DNA of 6,249 bases from Deltaproteobacteria bacterium RBG_16_54_11 (GCA_001797905.1 MGQS01000035.1:8233-14481), one strand, 5' to 3'; numbered from the stretch's first letter, positions 1 to 5,486 are shown. The notes: generated by a model not told the origin, from the letters alone. A program made the numbers and translations.

Positions 1-664
1 CCCCGCTGATAATCCTGTTCCTCTTCGGGAAGTTTTTCCCCTCCGGGGGGGTGGAGAGAGGAAACTCCGAGATGACTGCGCCATGGCCGATGATATCAAA
101 AAAAAGCTTCTTATTCTCTGGTGGATAGATGACATCGATGCCGCAGCCGAAGACCGCAACGGTCCTTTTGCCGGCTTCCAAGGCGCCAAGGTGGGCGCTC
201 GTATCTATCCCTCTGGCCATCCCACTCACCACGAGAACACCTGCCGAGGACAATTCCTTGCTGATCTTCTTGGTGACTGTTCGCCCATAAAAAGAACCTC
301 TGCGGGAACCCACAATCGCGACCATCAGCGGGTCGCCTTGATCCAATTCCCCTCGCACATACAGGAGGGGAGGCGGATCGTAGATCTCAAGGAGGTTTTT
401 CGGATAACCCTGATCGCGAAACGTAAGGATGGCCCCGCCCAAATCTTCTACCTTCTTCAGCTCTTCAGCAGCCGTCTTTTCAGCCGGGAATTCTTTGATG
501 GCCCGTATCGTCTTTTCACCGATACCCCCTACCGAGGCCAATGCCTGCGCAGAGGCAGCAAAGACCCGCTCAGGATCATGGAATCGGGCCACCAGATTGC
601 GATAGGTAATGGGTCCCACCCCCGGGACCATATTCAGGGCAAGCCAATAGAGCTTATCGTTCAT
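1..664 (-). CDS. dprA: DNA-processing protein DprA (Smf), 3' end cut by the window edge
   Basis: DprA binds single-stranded DNA in the cytoplasm and loads RecA on it; it is best known for protecting incoming DNA in natural transformation, though many non-competent bacteria keep it. I translated the minus strand from the ATG at 664 and obtained 221 residues with no stop before the window edge. Residues 12-57 form a helix-hairpin-helix-like region (VPGVGPITY, then GGIGEKTIRA). The Rossmann-like DprA core follows: VGSRRGSFYG from 118, SGMARGIDTSAHLGAL at 147-162, GCGIDVIYPPENK from 173, SEFPL at 199-203 and FPKRNRIISG at 212-221, all family signatures. Full-length proteins run to roughly 290-370 residues, so the C-terminal part (often a winged-helix domain) is missing. 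An in-frame TGA lies 9 nt before the ATG, which fixes the start, but no clear Shine-Dalgarno sequence is visible. A neighbouring topA downstream is common in related genomes but lies outside this window. Confidence 0.95.
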   Translation of the reverse strand, partial: MNDKLYWLALNMVPGVGPITYRNLVARFHDPERVFAASAQALASVGGIGEKTIRAIKEFPAEKTAAEELKKVEDLGGAILTFRDQGYPKNLLEIYDPPPLLYVRGELDQGDPLMVAIVGSRRGSFYGRTVTKKISKELSSAGVLVVSGMARGIDTSAHLGALEAGKRTVAVFGCGIDVIYPPENKKLFFDIIGHGAVISEFPLSTPPEGKNFPKRNRIISG

Positions 665-705
665 GTAAAATCAATACGTAATAAGCTTCGGTTCAGCGAT
701 ATTTG

Positions 706-734
706 CTTATACTGTATTCAAAAAGGTTTTCCAA
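706..734 (-). promoter_or_regulatory. Candidate sigma70 promoter for dprA (proximal)
   Basis: On the minus strand a TTGGAA box (729-734) is followed after 17 bp by TATAAG (706-711), matching the consensus at 4/6 and 5/6. Transcription would begin near 698, about 35 nt before the dprA ATG. The surrounding sequence is AT-rich compared with the genes. This is pattern matching by eye only. Confidence 0.4.
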
Positions 735-761
735 AATAGTTCCCTGAGGGCTAAAAGTCAA
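733..761 (-). promoter_or_regulatory. Candidate sigma70 promoter for dprA (distal, next to the repeat array)
   Basis: On the minus strand TTGACT (756-761, 5/6) is followed after 17 bp by TATTTT (733-738, 4/6). Its -35 box directly abuts the hexanucleotide leader of the repeat array at 761-840. It overlaps the proximal candidate, so the two are likely alternatives. Confidence 0.3.
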
Positions 762-840
762 GCCGAAGCCGAAGCCGAAGGTGGCTCTTTAGCCAGTGGC
801 TCTTTAGCCAGTGGCCCTTTGGCCAGTGACCCTTTAGTCA
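761..840 (+). repeat. Palindromic 15-bp repeat array A: hexanucleotide leader plus four units
   Basis: A run of AAGCCG-type hexanucleotides (761-780), ending in GG, leads into four 14-bp palindromes spaced 15 bp apart: TGGCTCTTTAGCCA (782-795 and 797-810), TGGCCCTTTGGCCA (812-825) and TGACCCTTTAGTCA (827-840). Each is a 5-bp stem around a CTTT loop (AAAG on the transcribed minus strand). Arms change together between units; the last unit has one C/A mismatch on the plus strand that becomes a U-G wobble in minus-strand RNA. The array begins 10 bp past the stop of the LysM gene and would lie in its 3' untranslated RNA, upstream of the dprA promoters. It could end or stabilise that transcript, but no U-tract follows it. 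Confidence 0.88.
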
Positions 841-850
841 GGTAAATGAG

Positions 851-1942
851 TTACTCGGTAACGGTTGTGACCTCATCTCCTACTTGGACAGAGAGCCTGG
901 TTTGGACGATGACGGCTGTTGAGGTCTTCTGCTGCGTCTTAATAACGACCAACCTCGCAACGATTTCGTCGGGGAGTTTTACCACCGCTTTTTTCTCTTT
1001 GGAAACAAGATCGCTTACCACTGCCCCCCGGCGAATCACCTGAAAGATATGTCCTGGACGAACGTGATCGTCTTCTCCCCGGTCGATATAGATCACATCG
1101 CCTTCGACCAACTCCAGCTTATCAAGTTTCGACGCTACAATCCATCCATACAGGGGTTCCCCCACGGTGCTTACGGCAAGCTCTTCGCGGGGCGCAAAAT
1201 AAGGGGTAACCTCATCCCCTCTTATTGCAGCGTCATAGCATCGGATTATCAAGGCCGTCTGCGCCTCCCCCTCCGATGTCTTGGTAATCACCGCCGTGCC
1301 CAAGATCAGGACCTTTCTTCCGACCACCTTTTTCTCAATAACAGGATGTGCTATCGGAGGCCCCACCCTGAAGATCGTAAACTGATCGCCTTTTTGGACC
1401 GAAACGCCCTTTTGAAAATTGATATAGATCTCATCCTCCGCAACCAATTGCAGTCTATCCACCTTGGCGGCGACGATCTTCCCAATCCCTTCCATCTTAT
1501 CCGTTATGAAACCGGCTGAATTGACCTCCGGATAGCTAACAAGCCTGATAATCTCAGGAAACGGCGGTAGGGGTGGCTGCGCTTCTTCCACCTGGGGAGG
1601 GGGAAGAGGCTTTGGTTCTTCCACGGCAGGTGGTTTTTTCTCTTCCACCTCTATCAATACCTTATAGGGATAGAGGCGGATGCGGTCCCCCGGGGCGATA
1701 TGGTGCGGGTTGGTGATGTATTGATTTTGCTGCCAGAGCCTGGGCCACAAAAAGGGGTCATCGTAGAAGCGCTTGGATATATCCCAGAGTGTATCCCCCT
1801 TTTTTACAGTATAGTCCATCTCCTTATCCAAGACCTGCGCCGGAGCAAGGGGCTCCTCTGCATGACCAATGCCGGAGGTGACCCTTTGGTCAAAAGCCAA
1901 CAAGATCAGCAAACCGAAAAAGATTATCAAAACTTTTTTCAT
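851..1942 (-). CDS. Secreted LysM-domain protein (probable peptidoglycan binding)
   Basis: A 363-residue protein with a Sec-type signal peptide: MKK, then a hydrophobic stretch (residues 4-16), with likely cleavage after GHA (residue 28). One LysM domain occupies residues 43-92, with the typical YTVKKGDTLWDISKRFY opening and IAPGDRIRLYP close. LysM binds N-acetylglucosamine-containing glycans, here presumably peptidoglycan in the periplasm. A proline- and glutamate-rich linker (about 97-130) follows, then a beta-rich C-terminal region of about 230 residues that I do not recognise. That region seems to contain two related halves (compare AAKVDRLQLVAEDEIYI with ASKLDKLELVEGDVIYI), suggesting an internal duplication. 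A palindromic repeat unit is embedded in frame at residues 17-24, making the end of the signal peptide long and charged. The Shine-Dalgarno sequence (GGGTGAG) is modest. The gene lies between an LpoA-like lipoprotein gene and dprA. Confidence 0.87.
   Translation of the reverse strand: MKKVLIIFFGLLILLAFDQRVTSGIGHAEEPLAPAQVLDKEMDYTVKKGDTLWDISKRFYDDPFLWPRLWQQNQYITNPHHIAPGDRIRLYPYKVLIEVEEKKPPAVEEPKPLPPPQVEEAQPPLPPFPEIIRLVSYPEVNSAGFITDKMEGIGKIVAAKVDRLQLVAEDEIYINFQKGVSVQKGDQFTIFRVGPPIAHPVIEKKVVGRKVLILGTAVITKTSEGEAQTALIIRCYDAAIRGDEVTPYFAPREELAVSTVGEPLYGWIVASKLDKLELVEGDVIYIDRGEDDHVRPGHIFQVIRRGAVVSDLVSKEKKAVVKLPDEIVARLVVIKTQQKTSTAVIVQTRLSVQVGDEVTTVTE
1871..1892 (+). repeat. Single palindromic repeat unit D inside the LysM signal-peptide coding region
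   Basis: The GCCGGA leader plus GG (1871-1878) directly precedes TGACCCTTTGGTCA (1879-1892), a perfect 5-bp-stem copy of the unit seen in the intergenic arrays. Read on the minus strand it encodes residues 17-24 of the LysM protein (FDQRVTSG). Leader, junction and palindrome all match, so chance similarity is unlikely. Confidence 0.8.
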
Positions 1943-2013
1943 TCGTTGCGTCTCACCCGCGAAAGAAACGCTTTTTTTACCCCACTACTCGGCAGAAACT
2001 GAAAGCCTTTTTG

Positions 2014-2042
2014 GGTTTACAACTATATTGAACTGCTGTCAA
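2014..2042 (-). promoter_or_regulatory. Candidate promoter for the LysM gene
   Basis: A perfect TTGACA (2037-2042 on the minus strand) lies in AT-rich sequence about 95 nt upstream of the LysM start. At 17 bp the -10 is weak (TAAACC, 2014-2019); TGTAAA (2016-2021) fits better but with only 15 bp spacing. Its position just after a probable terminator supports it. The -10 assignment is uncertain. Confidence 0.35.
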
Positions 2043-2043
2043 G

Positions 2044-2073
2044 TAAAAAGTTCACTTCTCCGTAAGAGAGGTG
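2044..2073 (-). terminator. Probable intrinsic terminator after the LpoA-like gene
   Basis: On the minus strand, CACCTCTC (2066-2073) and GAGAAGTG (2053-2060) pair across a 5-nt loop, an 8-bp stem with one C/A mismatch. After AAC comes a run of five T (2045-2049). It starts 18 nt past the stop of the preceding gene, a typical place for the end of an operon. The short U-tract and the mismatch keep confidence moderate. Confidence 0.5.
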
Positions 2074-2091
2074 TGCCGGGGGGAGCGATCT

Positions 2092-3990
2092 TCATTCAAC
2101 CGGCGAGACCTGTCGGATCTTTCCCTCGGATACCTTGAGCACAAAAAGGTTCCTTATTCCTTCCCCGTCAGGGGTGAAGCCCGTAAGCCCGGTGACGCCC
2201 ACATATTCCCTGAACGATAGCAGGATCTCGGGGCTCACTACCCCCGTGCTGTTTAAGATCTTGAGGATAAACGCGGTGGTATCAAAGCTCAACGCCTCAA
2301 GAAGTGTGGGAGAGGAATGGAAGGTATCTTCAAAATCCTGTACAAAGGATCTGACCGCAGGGGAGGGACTATCCTTAAAAAAACCATCGACAAAAACCGC
2401 CCCCTCGAAGAATTTCCCGCTTTCACGGTCAAGTTCGGGAGAATTCCACCCATTGTTTCCCAACAACTGGACAGCCGTCACGTCATGATAGGCCATCTGT
2501 GAAACCACGAGGTTTATCTTGTTGATATCATCGGGGATAAAAATGGCCTTGAAGTCAAAAATGGGCTTGGGCTTGTCCTTTGGTTTTTGAGGCTTGGGAT
2601 ATCTCACCATGCCCCTGATGATATCCTTGAAGTCCGTTTGGTCATCGGCATATGAGGCAGCCACGAGCACCTTCCCCCCCCCGCCCTCCACCTCTTGTTG
2701 AAACAGCCCCTTGAAGCTTTGGCCATAGGTATTCCTGGGATAGAGAATGGCATAGGTGCGTATACCCAGCTCCTTGAGGGCGTACTGAGCAAGGGTTTTC
2801 ACCTGCGATGCGTTGGTGATCGAGTTTTGAAAGATATATTTGCGCTTTTGCACGATCCCCTGAAAAGGGCTTAAGGTTATAAGGGGTATCCGCCGTACCT
2901 CAGCCTCTTCGGCTGCTGCCAAGGCAGTCTGGCTGTGCAAAGGGCCGATAATAGCGATTGCTTTCTCCTTCTCCGCCAGGACCTTTACCCCTTCTCTGGC
3001 CCGGGCGGGATCCCCTCGGTCATCCCATATCACGAGCCTTACCCGAAACGATCCTTCCCGAGGGCGAAAGGCACCGATGGCCAACTGTATCCCATGGAGG
3101 GCCCGCGTGCCGAAAGACTTTGCCTTGCCCTGGAGGGGAAGGATACAGCCGAGGACGATCTCCTTGCCGACACCGATCTGCATCTCCCTCCAAAAGGCCT
3201 CCAACAGAGGATAAAAATCCTCCCCCTTGGCCTCCTTCATGGCTTCGCGGAGAAGACCCTCGGCCTCTTCTTTCTGGCCTTTGCCGAAATACCATTGAGC
3301 CAGCCGATATTTGGCATAGTGCGCTATAAAGGTGTTGGGGTAGGCAATCCCTATCTCCCGATATTTATCAGGAGGAAGGTCTTGATCCAAAAGGGCAAGG
3401 ATCTTCCCCCTCACCTCATCCCGCTGCGCAGAAGGGATTTCTCGCCGGGCGCGCGCATACCACGAGAGGGATGCCATGGGGTCGCCCAGGGCTGCATAGC
3501 ACTCTCCAAGGAAGACGAGGACCTGCCCTCTCCACAAAGGCTGATTTTCGACGGCGGGGAGAAGCGGACGGGCGAGACTCAAGGCATCCTTATATTCTCC
3601 CATCTTGAAATAACATCTGGCCAAGGACCACTGGGCTTCTTTAAGATGCGGACTTGAGGGGAAATAGCTTAAGAGCCTTTCAAATTGGATGGCGGCAACC
3701 CTGTATTCCTGCCTTTGTAAATAGATCTCCCCTAAGAAATAGAGGGCATCATCGGTGAGGGAGGTACGGGGATACTGGACGACGAAGTCCTGAAGATGAC
3801 TCGACGCCTTATCCAACTCTCCCCTCTTGTATTCATCGAAGGCGCTTTTGTATTGTCTTTCGATGGCATTCGGGGTGGCGACCTTTTCCCGTACCGTATC
3901 CTCCTTTATCGTCGGCTTCGGCACACAGCCATACCACAGGGCTATGAGTATACACAGGGGGAGAAAGAATATGGTCAGCTTACGGAACAC
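2092..3990 (-). CDS. TPR plus LIVBP-fold lipoprotein, LpoA-like penicillin-binding protein activator
   Basis: Start chosen at GTG 3990 because AGGAGGT (3998-4004) sits 7 nt before it; an upstream ATG at 4047 would overlap hpt and lacks such a site. The protein is then 632 residues. Residues 1-22 are a signal sequence (FRKLTIFFLPLCILIALWYGC); C22 is a plausible lipidation site, though WYG before it is not a canonical lipobox. About residues 40-270 are helical TPR-like repeats of the YbgF/BamD kind (YKRGELDKASSHLQDF, DDALYFLGEIYLQRQEY, AQWSLARCYFKMGEYKDAL). From about 277 (EIVLGCILPLQGK) to the end is a type 1 periplasmic-binding fold, with GPLHSQTALAAAEEA and IPLITLSP typical of branched-chain amino acid binding proteins. 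TPR followed by LIVBP in one lipoprotein is the architecture of LpoA, which activates penicillin-binding protein PBP1A from the outer membrane. No permease genes are nearby, arguing against a transport role. A solute sensor remains possible. It is the third gene of a probable operon, 43 nt after hpt. Confidence 0.82.
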   Translation of the reverse strand: MFRKLTIFFLPLCILIALWYGCVPKPTIKEDTVREKVATPNAIERQYKSAFDEYKRGELDKASSHLQDFVVQYPRTSLTDDALYFLGEIYLQRQEYRVAAIQFERLLSYFPSSPHLKEAQWSLARCYFKMGEYKDALSLARPLLPAVENQPLWRGQVLVFLGECYAALGDPMASLSWYARARREIPSAQRDEVRGKILALLDQDLPPDKYREIGIAYPNTFIAHYAKYRLAQWYFGKGQKEEAEGLLREAMKEAKGEDFYPLLEAFWREMQIGVGKEIVLGCILPLQGKAKSFGTRALHGIQLAIGAFRPREGSFRVRLVIWDDRGDPARAREGVKVLAEKEKAIAIIGPLHSQTALAAAEEAEVRRIPLITLSPFQGIVQKRKYIFQNSITNASQVKTLAQYALKELGIRTYAILYPRNTYGQSFKGLFQQEVEGGGGKVLVAASYADDQTDFKDIIRGMVRYPKPQKPKDKPKPIFDFKAIFIPDDINKINLVVSQMAYHDVTAVQLLGNNGWNSPELDRESGKFFEGAVFVDGFFKDSPSPAVRSFVQDFEDTFHSSPTLLEALSFDTTAFILKILNSTGVVSPEILLSFREYVGVTGLTGFTPDGEGIRNLFVLKVSEGKIRQVSPVE

Positions 3991-3997
3991 GTCAGGC

Positions 3998-4004
3998 ACC
4001 TCCT
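3998..4004 (-). promoter_or_regulatory. Ribosome binding site deciding the LpoA-like start
   Basis: AGGAGGT on the minus strand lies 7 nt upstream of GTG 3990. It is a near-perfect Shine-Dalgarno match and favours this GTG over the ATG at 4047. Confidence 0.75.
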
Positions 4005-4033
4005 GATTCCCTTGATTGGATAGATCGTGCACA

Positions 4034-4552
4034 TCAATCGACGACAAATATCTCGGGCAGCGCCCGATATTGCTCGTTAAAATCTATACCGTACCCCACG
4101 ATAAACCCATCTGCCATCGCAAAACCAATGTAGTCCACCTGGACCTCCACCTCCCGCCTAGCCTTTTTATCCACCAGGGCGCACACCTTGAGCGAGGAGG
4201 GATGATGCGCGCAGAGATGCTCTATGAGAAATTTGAGGCTCAGCCCCGTATCGACGATGTCCTCGACGATCAGCACGTCTTTCCCCTGCAGGGAGATCTC
4301 TACGTCCTTCTTTACCTGAATCTTGCCGCAGGACTCCTTATTCGCGCCATAGCTCGCAATCCGCACGAACTCTATCGCGGCAGGTATGGTCAGATCTCTG
4401 ACCAAATCGGCCAGAAAGACGAAGGCCCCTTTCAACACCCCGACTACGACCAACTTTTTATCCGCATAGTCTGCGGATATCTCCCGGGCCAGTCTGGCTA
4501 CCGTCTCTGCGATCTCTTTTTTGGAAAAGAGGAGTCTGAGATCTTTGTCCAT
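4034..4552 (-). CDS. hpt: Hypoxanthine phosphoribosyltransferase
   Basis: Cytoplasmic purine-salvage enzyme that joins hypoxanthine (often also guanine) to PRPP, giving IMP or GMP and pyrophosphate. From the ATG at 4552 it is 172 residues, the usual family length. Visible motifs are GVLKGAFVFLADL (38-50), the SYGANKES loop (67-74), the PRPP-binding signature VLIVEDIVDTGLSL (93-106) with acidic E97-D98, and the C-terminal DFNEQYRALPEI. The frame stays open upstream through the repeat array to an ATG at 4615, which would add 21 residues made of repeat-encoded AGAGAEG and VSDPL/ISDSM. No Shine-Dalgarno site precedes either start, so I prefer 4552 on family length alone. The gene follows the MBL-fold hydrolase by 70 nt and precedes the LpoA-like gene by 43 nt, suggesting cotranscription. 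Confidence 0.93.
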   Translation of the reverse strand: MDKDLRLLFSKKEIAETVARLAREISADYADKKLVVVGVLKGAFVFLADLVRDLTIPAAIEFVRIASYGANKESCGKIQVKKDVEISLQGKDVLIVEDIVDTGLSLKFLIEHLCAHHPSSLKVCALVDKKARREVEVQVDYIGFAMADGFIVGYGIDFNEQYRALPEIFVVD

Positions 4553-4613
4553 AGAGTCACTGATTAAGGGGTCACTGACCAAAGGGTCACCTTCGGCTCC
4601 GGCTCCGGCTGCC
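4546..4613 (-). repeat. Palindromic repeat array B between the hydrolase gene and hpt
   Basis: Read on the minus strand: a GCCGGA/GCCGGA/GCCGAA leader (4592-4613), GG, then TGACCCTTTGGTCA (4576-4589, perfect palindrome) and TGACCCCTTAATCA (4561-4574, degenerate; it pairs by G-U on the plus strand). A third, worn unit at 4546-4559 matches 11 of 14 bases and contains the hpt start codon. Spacing is 15 bp throughout. The array begins about 9 nt past the stop of the hydrolase gene, so it fills the whole gap and would be transcribed inside the operon mRNA. Confidence 0.8.
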
Positions 4614-4622
4614 ATGCCGCAA

Positions 4623-5279
4623 TTACAGGGCCGGTTGCAAGACGACAATGCCCAATCCCGCTGCCAATTCTTTTTTGGTGAAGGAAAAAATGCTCCCTTT
4701 GAGCCGCTGCACCGCTTTCTTTCCCTGGAGAAATGGGTCGACGGGTTCTATAGGGAAGCCGCACTTTTCCGTCTTCCAGTGCATGGGGATGATTAGTTTG
4801 GGGTGCAATTGGCCGGCCACGGCCGTCGCCTCCTCCGGGCCGATGGTATAAAAACCCCCGACAGGGATCAAGAGGCAATCCACCTGGCCGATCTCCTTCA
4901 CCTCCTTATCGCTCAAGCGATGGCCGAGGTCCCCTAAATGGCAGACGCGCATGCCGTCGGCGGCAATGATGAAGATGATATTCTTCCCCCGCTCCGAGCC
5001 GCGGGAGGCGTCATGGTAGCTGGGAATGCCCTCAATCACGATACCCTTGACCTCATGCCTCCCTGCTGCCTTGATGACCTGAGGACTGCCCCGAAGGCCT
5101 GCTACGTAATTATGGTCGGCGTGATCGTGGCTCACCAGGACGATATCGGCCTTATCGGTAATCGGACCATATATGATCCCTCCGCCAAAGGCGCCGGGTT
5201 CATACGGGTCCATGATGATCTTTATCCCCTTTTCCGTGGTGAGCAAGAAAGAGGAGTGTCCATACCACTGAATCTCCAT
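4623..5279 (-). CDS. Metallo-beta-lactamase-fold metal-dependent hydrolase, UlaG-like
   Basis: A 218-residue cytoplasmic protein of the UlaG-like (COG2220, beta-lactamase superfamily) type. The start is ATG 5279, with AGGAGG five nt upstream; the frame is open far upstream, but that stretch only translates repeats. Motifs: WYGHSSFLL (5-13) and MDPYEPGAF (23-31) at the N-terminus; the metal-binding HxHxDH as SHDHADH (50-56); SYHD (87-90); HLGDLGH (114-120) with the bridging aspartate D117; and IPMHWKTEKCGFPI from 164, giving the last histidine H167. All expected metal ligands appear present, so the enzyme should be active. UlaG itself is an L-ascorbate-6-phosphate lactonase, but this group is broad, no ascorbate genes are nearby, and the substrate is unknown. 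It is the first gene of the hpt operon. Confidence 0.9.
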   Translation of the reverse strand: MEIQWYGHSSFLLTTEKGIKIIMDPYEPGAFGGGIIYGPITDKADIVLVSHDHADHNYVAGLRGSPQVIKAAGRHEVKGIVIEGIPSYHDASRGSERGKNIIFIIAADGMRVCHLGDLGHRLSDKEVKEIGQVDCLLIPVGGFYTIGPEEATAVAGQLHPKLIIPMHWKTEKCGFPIEPVDPFLQGKKAVQRLKGSIFSFTKKELAAGLGIVVLQPAL

Positions 5280-5282
5280 CTT

Positions 5283-5290
5283 CCCCTCCT
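5283..5290 (-). promoter_or_regulatory. Strong ribosome binding site of the MBL-fold hydrolase
   Basis: AGGAGGGG on the minus strand, with the AGGAGG core 5 nt before ATG 5279. It shows that translation starts here rather than at upstream codons within or beyond the repeat array. Confidence 0.8.
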
Positions 5291-5310
5291 TTCCCGCATG
5301 TTGTTCCGAA

Positions 5311-5411
5311 GCCGAAGCCGAAGGTGGCTCTTTAGCCAGTGGCTCTTTAGCCAGTGGCCCTGACCAAAGGGTCACCTTTGCCCAAAGGGTCACCTTCGGC
5401 GGTTTGGCCAG
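5311..5411. repeat. Composite palindromic repeat array C with terminal inverted repeats, in the hydrolase leader
   Basis: From left: a hexanucleotide leader (to 5324), two perfect TGGCTCTTTAGCCA units (5325-5338, 5340-5353), a truncated TGGCCC, then the family in opposite orientation: TGACCAAAGGGTCA (5361-5374), a shortened CCCAAAGGGTCA (5381-5392), a TTCGGC leader (5395-5400) and a worn unit (5397-5410, 11/14). GCCGAAGGTG at 5317-5326 and CACCTTCGGC at 5391-5400 form perfect 10-bp inverted repeats around an 84-bp segment, which looks like a miniature element or two arrays joined head to head. It lies between the predicted transcription start (about 5425) and the ATG at 5279, so its hairpins would be in the mRNA leader. 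Confidence 0.85.
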
Positions 5412-5431
5412 GTGAATCCCAACCCTCCCAG

Positions 5432-5461
5432 AGTATAGATTTTTAGGCAGCGGAAAGTCAA
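5432..5461 (-). promoter_or_regulatory. Promoter for the hydrolase-hpt-LpoA-like operon
   Basis: On the minus strand TTGACT (5456-5461, 5/6) is followed after 18 bp by TATACT (5432-5437, 5/6). Transcription would start near 5425, giving a leader of about 145 nt that contains repeat array C. It is the best sigma70 match in the window by eye, and lies back-to-back with the toxin-antitoxin promoter. Confidence 0.55.
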
Positions 5462-5486
5462 GGGTCACCTTCGGCGGTTTGGTCAG
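5462..5486. repeat. Repeat fragment E, duplicated from array C
   Basis: These 25 bases match 5387-5411 at 24 of 25 positions; both contain GGGTCACCTTCGGC, then GGTTTGG, C or T, and CAG. The copies are exactly 75 bp apart, five times the 15-bp period. It lies between the -35 boxes of two divergent promoters and abuts both. Confidence 0.8.

Noticed and set aside
83..739. A 218-codon plus-strand open frame across dprA
   Set aside because: It is antisense to dprA, which has strong family motifs throughout; no recognisable protein.
761..840. CRISPR array
   Set aside because: The repeats are tandem with a 1-bp gap; there are no unique spacers and no cas genes.
2711..2725. Extra repeat copy near AGCTTTGGCCA
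   Set aside because: It lacks the cap and one matching arm, and lies in conserved LIVBP coding sequence; chance similarity.
3611..3635. Possible repeat copy around TGGCCAAGGACCACTGG
   Set aside because: The loop and arms do not fit the unit, and the encoded SLARCYF is an ordinary TPR motif.
2935..3657. A 240-codon plus-strand open frame
   Set aside because: It lies antisense to the TPR region of the LpoA-like gene and reads as low-complexity Pro/Leu/Arg-rich sequence with no domain.
3991..4047. ATG 4047 as the start of the LpoA-like protein
   Set aside because: It overlaps the end of hpt, adds 19 polar residues before the signal sequence, and has no ribosome binding site; GTG 3990 has an ideally spaced AGGAGGT.
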